A program made the position numbers and the translations under genes. The notes below the pieces were generated by a model. That model was not told the origin of the DNA, made no database searches, and worked only from the letters and a program-made list of their open reading frames with translations. 64,000 nucleotides of DNA from Gemmatimonadales bacterium (lineage in GTDB: Bacteria; Gemmatimonadota; Gemmatimonadetes; Gemmatimonadales; GWC2-71-9), in contig DASUJH010000024.1 in NCBI GenBank assembly GCA_036279355.1, forward strand, positions 168,952 to 232,951, in the 5' to 3' direction. Shown one piece after another: positions 17,812 through 27,127 of this stretch (within the stretch, counting starts at the first letter, position 1; every line of letters begins with the position of its first letter).

Positions 17812-18363
17812 TCATTTCGCCTGCTCCGCCTGGTCGCCGCGACGGCGCCGGCCGGCCATGTAGACGACCGCGTCCCATGCGTTGTGGATGCCGATGAAGA
17901 GCAGCAGGAGAGTGGCGGCTCCGACGGCAAAGAGCGAGGGCGCCGGATGCCGCGGCAAGGCGATCGCAGCCACGAGCAGCGCCGCGTAGGTCACGAGCGG
18001 CAGCCCGCTGTGCCATACCCAGTCCTCGAAGACCGGCGCGTAGGCGGTCTGCCGGAGCGCCTGCCGCGTCACGCCGACCGCGTAGAGCAAGCCGCCAGCC
18101 CCACATAATGCGACGGCGAGCGCCGCGCCGGGCAGCGCCGGCCAGGGCGCGCTCAGGACGGCGGAGACGAGCAGGGCGAGCGAGAAGTGGACGACGGTCG
18201 GGGTGCCGAAGGCGCCGATCGCCTGCGCGTCAGCGAGGACCTCGATTTCCGTCCCGAGCACGATAACGACGAACTGCAGACCCGTGAGCGCGGCGGACGA
18301 CGAGCCGACGATCACGTAGAAGCTCTCCCAGCCGGCGACCGGAGCCAGCATTCCGTCGGCCAT
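17812..18363 (-). CDS. Integral membrane protein, unknown function
   Basis: 183 residues with about five hydrophobic helices. The N-terminal motif WESFYVIVGSSSAALTGLQFVVIVLGTEI resembles a family of small bacterial membrane proteins of unknown role, and I cannot name a function. The C-terminus is basic and charged (RRRRGD). It lies 11 bp after the TIGR03545-family gene on the same strand and may be cotranscribed with it. Confidence 0.7.
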   Translation of the reverse strand: MADGMLAPVAGWESFYVIVGSSSAALTGLQFVVIVLGTEIEVLADAQAIGAFGTPTVVHFSLALLVSAVLSAPWPALPGAALAVALCGAGGLLYAVGVTRQALRQTAYAPVFEDWVWHSGLPLVTYAALLVAAIALPRHPAPSLFAVGAATLLLLFIGIHNAWDAVVYMAGRRRRGDQAEQAK

Positions 18364-18374
18364 CGTCCCCCCCG

Positions 18375-20204
18375 TCAGCTCGGCAATTTGATGTTCGGCA
18401 GGTGGAGCAGGTCGCCGCCCGTGATGCGGGCGAGCGCCGCCTCGAGTTGATTCTGCGCCTCATCGAGTCGCTGCGTAAGGCCGGCCACGCGGTCCCGGGC
18501 TTGCGCCTCAACCGCCGCCGCCTCGCGTCGCACCGGCTCGACCTTGACGCTCACCAGGCTGTCCACCCTGGCCCGCGCCAGTTGCTCCGCCCGTGCCACC
18601 TGCTCGCCGATTACGGCCTCGAGTCGATTCGCCACCGCGTCGTCCAGGTTGGATGACAGCGAGAGGTGCGGCGAACGCACGGTGCCGGAGAGCCGCGCGT
18701 CCACGCTGAGCCGGTCGAGGCCGGAGACGACCTGCCACACGATGCGCTCGAGGTCGTTGAGCGGCCGGCCGGCGGTATCGATACTCCAGGCAACCTTGTT
18801 CGACGCGATGGCCCAGCGGCCGCTCAGCTCGCCGTTCCTGAGCGTGAAGTGGAGCCGCGACGTGCCGCGGCCAGGGTCGAGCCGCACCGGGAGGACCGGC
18901 AGGTCAATGGTCGGGAGCCCCAAACCCGCGATATCGGCCGCGATCGAATCGCTGGTTTCCGCGCCGACGTGGTCGAGCACCGCAGCCACGTCGAGCGCGG
19001 AGACGATCGGTCCGGCGGCGCGCCGGCTCGCGGAGACGATCGTCGGTTTTCCATAGAGCGCCGGCGCGGACGTGACGCCCTGGACGTTTGCGCTGTACCG
19101 CCCTGCGAGCGGCCCCTCCCCCGCGATGGAAAAGCTCACGTCGCCGGCTTCGATCAGGAATGCGGGGTACTTCCGCTCCTTGGGAAAGTGGACGTCAACG
19201 CCGGCCTGCCGCAGGCGGTCGGGGCCCGGCGCTTCGTGCGGCAGGAGACCCGGCGGCATGTAGCGCCGGGCGAGCTGCACCCAGTACATCGCCTGCTGAA
19301 ATCGGGCGACGCTCACCTGCCCGAAGAACGCCTTGCCGATGTCGGGCGCCGCGATGCTCGGCAGCTTGAGCAGGCTCCGGGCAAAGGCGTAGTCGCGCTG
19401 GCGCGCCGCGTCGAGCTGCTCGAGGCCGTTGGCCAGCAGGTCCACACCGGCGCGGGCGCTCTGCTCGAGCGCACTCACCCGCGCGCGCGCCTGCTTGATC
19501 TGGTGAAGGGTTCGTTGCACGGCGGCGACGGCATCGCGGGTGCCCTGAACGCCGAGCGTTTTCGGGTCGGCGTGCTGGAGGCGCTCGGCGAGGGCGCGGG
19601 CGCTGTCGACGACTTCATCGAGCGCCAAGCCCTGGATGCCCTGCTCCAGCGCGCGGCGGGTCGAGTCGGTGCGGTCGCGCAGCGCATTCGCCGCCTGCAC
19701 GGTGCCGAGTCGGCCCGGGTCGAGCACCAGTTGGCGGATGGTGTCGATCGGCGTGAGCGAGAGGAGCGGCACGTCGAACTTGCGGGTCCATTCGCGCACG
19801 GCGCGCACGATCTGCGGTGCCGCACCGTTCGGATTGGCGGCGCGCGCGCGGGTGCTCCGCCGGGTGTTGAATCGCATCCCGGTCAGCGAGAGCCGCTCGA
19901 CGACGAGCTTCTCCTCGGCCAGCGCGTACGGGTCGAGCTTCACGTGGATGTCGGCCGCCTCGACCAGGTTGCGCATCGGGTCGAAGGGATCGGCCACCTG
20001 GAGCCGGTGGAAGTCGGCCGCGACGTCGCGCGGATAGAGGTCGAGCTTGGCGACGTCGACCTCGGTACCGAGCAGATCGCCGCTGGCATCCTCGGTGGTC
20101 TCGCGCGCGATCGGCTCGGCGAAGAGCACCACCAGCACGGCGAGAATGATGAAGAGGACGACCAGCGGGCCGATCGCGCGCCAGCGGAAGAGCTTCACGT
20201 TCAT
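18375..20204 (-). CDS. TIGR03545-family protein, AsmA-like, membrane-anchored
   Basis: 609 residues. A single N-terminal membrane anchor (about 9-29, GPLVVLFIILAVLVVLFAEP) is followed by a long periplasmic region with alternating beta-rich and helical (coiled-coil) parts. The opening EVDVAKLDLYPRDVAADFHRLQVADP resembles the AsmA/DUF748 type of lipid-transport-like proteins. The C-terminal 120 residues are strongly helical (RLEAVIGEQVARAEQLARARV). The family is typically paired with a TIGR03546 gene, and one is present 7 bp upstream. The exact function is unknown; an envelope role is an inference. Confidence 0.7.
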   Translation of the reverse strand: MNVKLFRWRAIGPLVVLFIILAVLVVLFAEPIARETTEDASGDLLGTEVDVAKLDLYPRDVAADFHRLQVADPFDPMRNLVEAADIHVKLDPYALAEEKLVVERLSLTGMRFNTRRSTRARAANPNGAAPQIVRAVREWTRKFDVPLLSLTPIDTIRQLVLDPGRLGTVQAANALRDRTDSTRRALEQGIQGLALDEVVDSARALAERLQHADPKTLGVQGTRDAVAAVQRTLHQIKQARARVSALEQSARAGVDLLANGLEQLDAARQRDYAFARSLLKLPSIAAPDIGKAFFGQVSVARFQQAMYWVQLARRYMPPGLLPHEAPGPDRLRQAGVDVHFPKERKYPAFLIEAGDVSFSIAGEGPLAGRYSANVQGVTSAPALYGKPTIVSASRRAAGPIVSALDVAAVLDHVGAETSDSIAADIAGLGLPTIDLPVLPVRLDPGRGTSRLHFTLRNGELSGRWAIASNKVAWSIDTAGRPLNDLERIVWQVVSGLDRLSVDARLSGTVRSPHLSLSSNLDDAVANRLEAVIGEQVARAEQLARARVDSLVSVKVEPVRREAAAVEAQARDRVAGLTQRLDEAQNQLEAALARITGGDLLHLPNIKLPS

Positions 20205-20211
20205 CCGTCAC

Positions 20212-20730
20212 TCATCGCGGCCGGAACCAGCGATAGACGTTGTAGGCGCGCGAGGCCATGAGCGCCTGGTAGAAGCGCGAGCGCCGCACCCGCTCGCCGA
20301 TCGTGGCGCGGTAGCGCGCCACCCCCCAGCGGGCTCCGAAGAAGATCGGCACGGCGAGCACGAGCCAGCCGACGAAGCTGCCGAGCACGACGGTGTTGTT
20401 GAAGTTGGTGTAGGGCACGAGCGGGATGTTGTACATCGATTCCCAGAGCGGCCGGAGCGCCCGGCTTTCGAGCAGCGCGAAGCCGATCCGGTTGAACAGC
20501 GGATCCAGCAGAAATCCCACCGGCACGAACAGCGCCCACCCGAGCATTCCTCCCCCGAACGACACGTTGAGCACCACGACAAGCCCGAAAATGATCGCGT
20601 TATGCACGTTGACGAGCGGGGTGAGGCCGAGCACCGAGCCGAACGCTACGCCGAGCGCAACTTGGCCCGGCGTCCCCTCCGAATGGAGGGTGGCGAGCAT
20701 CGATTGAAGCAGCTTGAGCAGCGTAAGCAT
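20212..20730 (-). CDS. TIGR03546-family (DUF2062-like) membrane protein
   Basis: 172 residues. The start is the ATG at 20728-20730 (MLTLLKLLQSML); the longer open frame upstream is antisense to thrA. It has GTPGQVALGVAFGSVLGLTPLVN, a DUF2062-like segment, then hydrophobic helices and a basic C-terminus. The immediate downstream partner is the TIGR03545 gene, matching the known association of the two families. It is divergent from thrA with a 75-bp spacer. Confidence 0.75.
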   Translation of the reverse strand: MLTLLKLLQSMLATLHSEGTPGQVALGVAFGSVLGLTPLVNVHNAIIFGLVVVLNVSFGGGMLGWALFVPVGFLLDPLFNRIGFALLESRALRPLWESMYNIPLVPYTNFNNTVVLGSFVGWLVLAVPIFFGARWGVARYRATIGERVRRSRFYQALMASRAYNVYRWFRPR

Positions 20731-20763
20731 GAGCGCAATCGAAGGCGGCGGCGAGGGCGCACG

Positions 20764-20794
20764 TTGATGGACTTTCCGTCTCACGCAGTATACA
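20764..20794 (+). promoter_or_regulatory. Candidate promoter of the thr operon, near-leaderless
   Basis: TTGATG (20764-20769) and TATACA (20789-20794) are 19 bp apart. This would place the transcription start only about 5 nt before the thrA ATG at 20806. No threonine/isoleucine-codon leader peptide or attenuator fits in the 75-bp spacer. Confidence 0.35.
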
Positions 20795-20805
20795 CTCCGC
20801 CGAAT

Positions 20806-23322
20806 ATGTCCACACCCCGCCGCGCCCCGCACGTGCACAAATTCGGCGGGGCTTCGCTCGCCGACGCCGAGGCGATCGGGCGCGCGGTCGCCATCGTCCG
20901 CGGCCACCGCCACGAGCGTCCGATCGTCGTGGTGTCGGCGATGGCGGGCGCGACGGACACGCTGCTCGCCGTGGCGGCGCGGGCACAGCGCGGCGAGAAC
21001 GGGGCGAGCACCACGCTCATCGCCGAGCTTGGGGCGCGCTACACGGCGGCGGCGCGTGGGGCGCTGCCGGCCGGACGGGCCCGCACCGACCTCCTCGAAT
21101 ACATCCAGGCGCAGTGCGACGAGCTGGCCGCCGTGGCCGCGGGCCTCCGGCTCCTCCGCGATCTCACGCCGCGCACGAGCGATTTCATTGCCGCGCGAGG
21201 TGAGCGGCTGAGCGCGCGGCTCGTGGCCGCGGCGCTCACGGCCGGCGGTGTCCGCGCCCGTTACGTCGACGCGGCGGACGTGGTCCGCACCGACGCGCAC
21301 TTCGGCCACGCCTCGCCGGATTACGACCGGACCGACCGCGCGGGGCAGCGTGCGCTCGAGCCCTTGCTCGCCCGCGGGATCGTGCCGGTGGTGCCTGGAT
21401 TCGTCGGCGCCTCGCCCGGCGGCGACGTCACGACGCTCGGCCGCGGCGGCTCGGACCTCACGGCGACGCTCATCGCGCGCGCTGTGGGTGCCGCGCGGGT
21501 GTCGCTCTGGAAGGACGTGCCCGGACTCCTCACCGCCGATCCCAGGATCGTGCCCGACGCGCGCGTGATCCCCCAGCTTCACACCCGCGAGGCCGCCGAG
21601 CTTGCGTACTACGGCGCCAAGGTGCTGCACCCACGCGCGCTGATCCCGCTCGCGGGCCGGCGGATTCCGCTCTTCGTGCGGCCGTTCGCCGAGCCCGCAG
21701 CCGCGGGCACCGAGGTCTCCGAGCGCATCGGCACCACGCGGCTTCCGGTGAAGGCGCTCTCCGCCGCGACCCACCAGGCGCTCGTCACTGTGGCCGGCAA
21801 CGGCATGCTCGGCGTGCCGGGCATTGCGGCGCGGACGTTTACCGCGCTCCAGGGCCGCAACATCTCAGTGTCGCTCATTTCGCAGGCCTCATCGGAGCAC
21901 TCGATCTGCTTCAGTGTACCGGCGGCGGCCGCGCGCGGGGCGCGCGAGGCACTCGAGCGCGAGTTCCGCGACGAAATCGCGCGGCGGGAGATCGACGCCG
22001 TCGAGGTGCGGCCCGGCCTCGCCACGCTCGCGGTGGTGGGCCTCGGCATGGCAGGCACGCCGGGCATCGCGGCGGGCGTTTTCTCGGCGCTCGCCTCGGG
22101 CGGCATCAACGCCGTCGCGATCGCGCAGGGATCGTCGGAGCTCAACATCTCGGTCGTGGTGGAAGGCGAGCACGCGGCGGAGGCGCAGCGGCGGATTCAC
22201 GCCGCGTTTCAGCTCTCGCGCATTGGCGGCGGGAGCGTGACGCGGCCGGAGCGGGTGGAAGTCGTGCTGCTGGGATTCGGACAGATCGGGCGGATGCTCG
22301 CCGGCCTGCTCGCGCGGGTGCGCCGGCCGCAGCTCGAGCTGCGCGTGATCGGCATCATCGACCGCAGCGGGTTTCTCTTCGAGCACCGGGGGCTCGGCGC
22401 CCGGCGCCTCGCCGCGCTCGCGGCGGCCAAGCAAGGCGGCACGCCCGTCGCCAAGCTGCCGGGCGGGCGCGCCGGCTCACCGGGCGAAGCGATCGCGCTC
22501 ATCAGCGGCCACGCGCTGCGCCGGCCGATCCTGGTGGATGTCACCGCGGACGACACCGGCGACATTCTCGCGCAGGCGCTGGCCTCGGGCATGGACCTCG
22601 TCCTCTCGAACAAGCGGCCCCTCGCGGGGCCGCGGGCCGAGAGCGAGCGGCTGCACAAACTCGCGCGGAGCTACGGGCGGCGACTCCGGCACGAAACGAC
22701 GGTGGGCGCCGGGCTGCCGGTCATCGACACGTACTACAAGCTCATCGAATCGGGCGACCGCGTAACCCGAATCGAGGGCTGCCTCTCGGGCACGCTCGGC
22801 TTTCTTCTGGACGAGATGAGCCGCGGCCGCGCGTTTTCCGCGGCGCTCCGCGCCGCGATGGCGCAAGGCTACACCGAGCCCGATCCACGCGACGACCTCT
22901 CCGGTATGGACGTCGGGCGCAAGGCGCTCATCCTCGGCCGGCTGCTCGGCTACTCGGGCGAGCTGGCGGCGGGCATGGTGGAGTCGCTGGTGCCGGCGGC
23001 CGCGCGCGGGCGGACGCTCGCGAGCTTCCTCGCGCGCCTGGAGGAGCACGACGCCGAGTGGGCGCGGCGAATGGACGCGGCCGCGACGCGGAGCCGCGTG
23101 CTCCGCTACGTGGCGGCGGTGACGCGTCGCTCGCTCGCCGTGGAGCTGCGCGAGGTCGAGCGTACGAGTCCGTTCGCTGCGCTCAAAGGCGCGGACAACA
23201 CCGTCGTGTTCACCACCGCGCGGTACAAGTCGAACCCGCTCGTCATCACCGGCCCGGGCGCAGGCCCGCCTGTCACCGCCGCCGGAGTGCTGAACGACAT
23301 TCTGCAGCTCGGCGCCGCATGA
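20806..23322 (+). CDS. thrA: Bifunctional aspartokinase / homoserine dehydrogenase
   Basis: 838 residues catalysing the first and third steps from aspartate to homoserine. The kinase domain (about 1-290) has HKFGGASLAD at residues 11-20 and VSAMAGATDTLL. Two ACT-type regulatory segments follow (TVAGNGMLGVPGIAARTF and AVVGLGMAGTPGIAAGVF), the sites of threonine feedback in E. coli ThrA. The dehydrogenase (about 480-838) has the NAD fold LLGFGQIGRMLAGLL, then IEGCLSGTLGFLLDEM and the closing RYKSNPLVITGPGAG. The start MSTPRRAPHV is preferred over the longer open frame, which is antisense to the TIGR03546 gene. The stop overlaps thrB as ATGA. Confidence 0.96.
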   Translation: MSTPRRAPHVHKFGGASLADAEAIGRAVAIVRGHRHERPIVVVSAMAGATDTLLAVAARAQRGENGASTTLIAELGARYTAAARGALPAGRARTDLLEYIQAQCDELAAVAAGLRLLRDLTPRTSDFIAARGERLSARLVAAALTAGGVRARYVDAADVVRTDAHFGHASPDYDRTDRAGQRALEPLLARGIVPVVPGFVGASPGGDVTTLGRGGSDLTATLIARAVGAARVSLWKDVPGLLTADPRIVPDARVIPQLHTREAAELAYYGAKVLHPRALIPLAGRRIPLFVRPFAEPAAAGTEVSERIGTTRLPVKALSAATHQALVTVAGNGMLGVPGIAARTFTALQGRNISVSLISQASSEHSICFSVPAAAARGAREALEREFRDEIARREIDAVEVRPGLATLAVVGLGMAGTPGIAAGVFSALASGGINAVAIAQGSSELNISVVVEGEHAAEAQRRIHAAFQLSRIGGGSVTRPERVEVVLLGFGQIGRMLAGLLARVRRPQLELRVIGIIDRSGFLFEHRGLGARRLAALAAAKQGGTPVAKLPGGRAGSPGEAIALISGHALRRPILVDVTADDTGDILAQALASGMDLVLSNKRPLAGPRAESERLHKLARSYGRRLRHETTVGAGLPVIDTYYKLIESGDRVTRIEGCLSGTLGFLLDEMSRGRAFSAALRAAMAQGYTEPDPRDDLSGMDVGRKALILGRLLGYSGELAAGMVESLVPAAARGRTLASFLARLEEHDAEWARRMDAAATRSRVLRYVAAVTRRSLAVELREVERTSPFAALKGADNTVVFTTARYKSNPLVITGPGAGPPVTAAGVLNDILQLGAA

Positions 23323-24272
23323 GCATGATGCTCAAGGTTCGCGCGCAGGCGTTCGCGCCCGGATCGGTCGGCAATCTGGGGCCGGGGCTCGACATTCTCG
23401 GCCTCGCGGTCGCGGGCGCTGGGGACGAGGTCGCGGCGGAGCGCACGGAGGCAGGCCGCATCACGGTGCGGGGCGCCGGCCACGCCGACCTGCCCACCGA
23501 TCCTCGGCGCAACACCGCCGCGCTCGCGGCGGCCGAGGTGCTGCGCCGTGCGGGCGCGCGAAGCGTGGGGCTCTCGCTCACGGTGCGGAAGGGGCTGCCG
23601 CTCTGCGGAGGCCAGGGCGGGAGTGCCGCGTCCGCGGTGGCCGGCGCGGTCGCCGTGAATCACCTGCTGGGCGGCCCGCTCGACCGCGCGGCCCTGCTCG
23701 AGGCGTGCGTCGAGGCGGAAGCCGCGGTCGCGGGGCGCCACGCGGACAACGTTGCGCCGTCGCTGCTGGGTGGAGCGGTGCTCATCCGGAGCCTGCACCC
23801 GCTCGATGTGGTGCGCCTGCCGGTGCCGCCGGAGCTCTGGGTCGTGCTCGCGCACCCCGACCAGCGGCTCCGCACTCGGGAGTCGCGCGCCGTGCTCCCG
23901 CGCGAGGTGGCTCTCGACGTGGCGCTGCATCAGGCGGCGCAGGTGGCGGCGGTGGTGGCCGCACTCGCCGCCGGCGACTACGCGCTGCTGGGCCGCGCCC
24001 TCGACGACCGCGTGGCGGAGCCGGCGCGCGCGCCGCTTCTTCCGGGGTTCGACGCGGCCAAGCGCGCGGCCCACGCGGCCGGGGCGCTCGGCGCGTCCAT
24101 TTCCGGGAGCGGGCCCACCGCGTTCGCCCTCGCGAGGGGCGAGGCGAGCGCGCGCGCCGTGGGCACCGCAATGCAGGCGGCGTACGCCGAGTCAGGCATG
24201 ACCGCGCGGATCCGCGTGGCGGAGGTGGATCGGAGCGGCGCGCGGGTGGTGCCGGGAGCGGGGGACGGGTGA
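23319..24272 (+). CDS. thrB: Homoserine kinase (GHMP family)
   Basis: 317 residues. It phosphorylates homoserine before threonine synthase. GHMP-kinase features are the opening FAPGSVGNLGPGLDILGLAV, the nucleotide loop LPLCGGQGGSAASAVAG (about 90-106) and the C-terminal GSGPTAFALA. The gene starts within the thrA stop (ATGA) and ends within the thrC start (GTGA), so the operon is translationally coupled. Confidence 0.95.
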   Translation: MSMMLKVRAQAFAPGSVGNLGPGLDILGLAVAGAGDEVAAERTEAGRITVRGAGHADLPTDPRRNTAALAAAEVLRRAGARSVGLSLTVRKGLPLCGGQGGSAASAVAGAVAVNHLLGGPLDRAALLEACVEAEAAVAGRHADNVAPSLLGGAVLIRSLHPLDVVRLPVPPELWVVLAHPDQRLRTRESRAVLPREVALDVALHQAAQVAAVVAALAAGDYALLGRALDDRVAEPARAPLLPGFDAAKRAAHAAGALGASISGSGPTAFALARGEASARAVGTAMQAAYAESGMTARIRVAEVDRSGARVVPGAGDG

Positions 24273-25624
24273 GCGGCGAGCGCGGGAGCGGCAGCGCCGC
24301 GAGCGCATCCGAGGCGGCGCGCGCGCGCAGCGTGCAGCGCTGCGTCGCCTGCGGGAGCGAGATGCCGGAGAGCGATCCGCGCACCCGCTGCGCGCAGTGC
24401 GGCGGGCTGCTCGAGCTCGCCCACGTGGGCCCGGGGTTCACCCGTGAGGCGCTGCTCGCATGCTTTGCGGAGGCCCGCGGCGCGTCGGGCAGCAACGCCG
24501 CCACCGACGGCGGCGCCCAATCAGGCGTCTGGCGCTTCCAGGCCGCCGTGCTGCCCTCCGCCCGGGAGATCATTACGCACCCCGAAGGCAATACTCCCCT
24601 GCTCCACCGCGCCGCGCTCGACCGCTGGACCGGCGCCGGGCAGCTCCTCATGAAGCACGAGGGCCACAACCCGACCGGCTCATTCAAGGATCGCGGCATG
24701 ACGGTCGGCGTGACGCAGGCCAAACGCCTCGGCGCCGCCGCCGTGGCGTGCGCCTCGACCGGCAATACGTCGGCATCGCTCGCGGCATACGCCGCGCAGG
24801 CGGGCATTCCCGCGCTCGCACTGGTACCGTCCGGCAACGTCGCCCTCGGCAAGCTCGCGCAGAGCCTCGCGTACGGTGCGCGCACGCTGCTCGTCCGCGG
24901 CGACTTCGACGACTGCCTGCGCCTGGTCGAGCAAGCGAGCGAGCAGCTCGGCGTCTATCTGCTCAACTCGATCAATCCGTTTCGCATCGAGGGCCAGAAG
25001 ACCATCGTGCTCGAGCTGCTCGAGCAGCTCGGCTGGGACGCGCCCGACTGGATCGCGGTGCCCGCCGGCAACCTCGGCAACACCGCCGCGTTCGGGAAGG
25101 CGCTGCGCGAGGCGCGCGCCTGGGGACTCATCGACCGGATGCCGCGGATCGCCGCGGTGCAGGCGGAGGGGGCGGCACCGTTCGCGCGGAGCTTCGGCGA
25201 GGGGTTCGCACGGCGGCACACGGTGAAAGCCGAGACGGTGGCGACCGCGATCCGCATCGGCGACCCGGCATCGTACGAGCGCGCGGTGCGAACCATCCGC
25301 GAAACCGACGGGGTGGTACTCGCCGTGAGCGACGCCGAGATCCTCGAGGCCAAGGCGGCAATCGATGCGGCGGGCGTCGGCTGCGAACCCGCGAGCGCCG
25401 CGAGCGTCGCCGGCGTGCGGCGCCTCATTCGAGACGGCGTGATGCGGCCGTCAGAGCGGATTATCAGCGTGCTCACCGGGCACGTACTCAAGGACCCCGG
25501 TGTGCTGATCCGCTATCACCAGGAGATGGACCCGCCGCCTGCCGGCGCCAACCGCCCGATCGAAATCGACCCGACGCTCGGGGAGGTGGAGCGGATCCTC
25601 CGACTCACTGCGGCGCCCGCGTAG
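24269..25624 (+). CDS. thrC: Threonine synthase
   Basis: 451 residues, PLP-dependent, converting O-phosphohomoserine to threonine. The GTG start overlaps the thrB stop. A zinc-ribbon-like N-terminal extension is visible (CVACGSEMPESDPRTRCAQCGG, about residues 23-44). The PLP lysine lies in NPTGSFKDRGMTVGV near residue 139, with STGNTSASLAAYAAQAG and AGNLGNTAAFGKAL following. The last 20 bp overlap the convergent sugar-dehydrogenase-like gene tail to tail. Confidence 0.95.
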   Translation: MSGERGSGSAASASEAARARSVQRCVACGSEMPESDPRTRCAQCGGLLELAHVGPGFTREALLACFAEARGASGSNAATDGGAQSGVWRFQAAVLPSAREIITHPEGNTPLLHRAALDRWTGAGQLLMKHEGHNPTGSFKDRGMTVGVTQAKRLGAAAVACASTGNTSASLAAYAAQAGIPALALVPSGNVALGKLAQSLAYGARTLLVRGDFDDCLRLVEQASEQLGVYLLNSINPFRIEGQKTIVLELLEQLGWDAPDWIAVPAGNLGNTAAFGKALREARAWGLIDRMPRIAAVQAEGAAPFARSFGEGFARRHTVKAETVATAIRIGDPASYERAVRTIRETDGVVLAVSDAEILEAKAAIDAAGVGCEPASAASVAGVRRLIRDGVMRPSERIISVLTGHVLKDPGVLIRYHQEMDPPPAGANRPIEIDPTLGEVERILRLTAAPA

Positions 25625-26945
25625 CGCCCTCGCCGGCGCGTGCCTCCTCGGCCGGAGGCGCGCTCGCGTTCACGATCCGCCAGATCATCCCCTTGCCATC
25701 CGACGCCACATAGAGCGCGCCATCGGGCCCCACCGCAACGCCCGAGGCACGGAGCCATGTGGGCCCCGCGCTCCCGATCGCGAATGTGCTGTACTTGCCG
25801 GTGGGCTTGCCGCTCCGGAACGGCACCCACGACACCCGGTAGCCCGCCTGCGGCAAAGGCGCGCGATTCCACGAGCCATGGAAGGCGATGAAGAGCCCGT
25901 CGCGATAGGCCGAGCCGAATTGCCGCGCCGTGGCCGGGGTGGAGAACGCGATCGCGAGCGGGGCCCAATGCCCCGGGAACGCAATCAGTGGCTCCTTGAA
26001 TTCGGCGCAGCGGCCCACCCTGGTGCCGTCGCCGCCGTACTCCGGCGCCAGCACCAGGTGATGCAGGTCCACGTCGTAGTAGCAGTACGGCCAGCCGAAG
26101 TTGTCGCCCTTCTCGATGCGCACCAGCTCCTCGCCTGGATTCTCGGCGCCCTTCTTCGCGGGGACGCCCCAGTTCTGCGTGAGCTGGTCGCGCCCCATCA
26201 TGGCGCCGTAGAGCGCGCCGGTGCCGGGCTGGATGGCGAGCGCCACGGTATTGCGCAGCCCGGTGGCGAACCGCTCGCCATCGCCGAACGTCTGCCCTGG
26301 CTTCGAGGCGGAGAATCGCCAGATGCCGGCACGGGTCTCGAGCTCGGTGCACGGATCTTTGCCCGGTGAATGCGATTGACGGTTCGCCACCTGACAGCTG
26401 TTCGTGGCCGACCCGACGTTCACGTAGAGTGCATCGCCGGGACCGATGGCGATGCTCTTGGCGTTGTGGTCGCCGCCGTGCGGCAGACCGCTCACGACGG
26501 TTTCCCGCGGGCTCGTCGGCTCGAGCTGGCCCGCGCGCCAGGGGTAGCGGTACACGGCGTCGTCGGTCGCGTAGTAGAGAAATCCATCCGTGAGCGCGAT
26601 GCCGGTGCCGCCATCCTTGCCGAAGTGGCGCACGAGATCGGCGACACCATCGCCGGTAGTGTCGCGCATCCCGGCCACGTTCTTGTCGGAGATGTTGGCG
26701 AAGACGTCGCCGTTCGGCGCCACGGCGAGATGGCGCGCGGGGCCCAAGTCCTGCGCGAAGACTGCGGCGCAGAATCCGTCGGGCAGCGTGAGGCCGGCAT
26801 TGTCTTTCGCGCAGGACGGTGCCGGATGGCGCGACGGCGTTGCGGCGACGGCGAACGCGCCCAGCGCGAGCGCGGCGCCGCGCCGAGCGGCGATCTGAAT
26901 CGAGCGAGAGCGAGCGATGGCGAGCATGGCAGTCACCGGGTGCAA
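25605..26945 (-). CDS. PQQ/sorbosone dehydrogenase-like beta-propeller protein, secreted
   Basis: 446 residues with an N-terminal hydrophobic signal (about 22-38). The mature part resembles soluble glucose/L-sorbosone dehydrogenase propellers: LPDGFCAAVFAQDLGPARHLAVAPNGDVF, GLPHGGDHNAKSIAIGPGDALYVNVGSATN, GLRNTVALAIQPGTGALYGAMMGRDQ and the closing VGPDGALYVASDGKGMIWRI. The family oxidises sugars or sugar aldehydes in the periplasm with a bound quinone cofactor; the actual substrate is unknown. It has an unusual set of cysteines (SCAKDN, NSCQVANR, CTELE, CYYD, RCAE) that may form disulfides. The ATG at 26945 was kept; an in-frame ATG at 26927 is equally possible. Confidence 0.8.
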   Translation of the reverse strand: MHPVTAMLAIARSRSIQIAARRGAALALGAFAVAATPSRHPAPSCAKDNAGLTLPDGFCAAVFAQDLGPARHLAVAPNGDVFANISDKNVAGMRDTTGDGVADLVRHFGKDGGTGIALTDGFLYYATDDAVYRYPWRAGQLEPTSPRETVVSGLPHGGDHNAKSIAIGPGDALYVNVGSATNSCQVANRQSHSPGKDPCTELETRAGIWRFSASKPGQTFGDGERFATGLRNTVALAIQPGTGALYGAMMGRDQLTQNWGVPAKKGAENPGEELVRIEKGDNFGWPYCYYDVDLHHLVLAPEYGGDGTRVGRCAEFKEPLIAFPGHWAPLAIAFSTPATARQFGSAYRDGLFIAFHGSWNRAPLPQAGYRVSWVPFRSGKPTGKYSTFAIGSAGPTWLRASGVAVGPDGALYVASDGKGMIWRIVNASAPPAEEARAGEGATRAPQ

Positions 26946-27127
26946 ACGGGTTCGAAGGCGTCGATCCTTCGCCTGGAATATGGGCGAATCCGGCGGCCCG
27001 GGCGCGTGATGGGCGCCACAAAGTCGGTGCTCCCCTATTGCCGCTGGGGAAAAGCGTCATACTTTGATGTGCGTTGGATTGCTTTCTTGCGGCACCCCCC
27101 GTACTCACCGTCAGAGGGAGATGCGCG

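Noticed and set aside
20047..20805. Upstream extension of the thrA reading frame
   Set aside because: It overlaps the TIGR03546 and TIGR03545 genes antisense, and the kinase domain begins at the ATG 20806.
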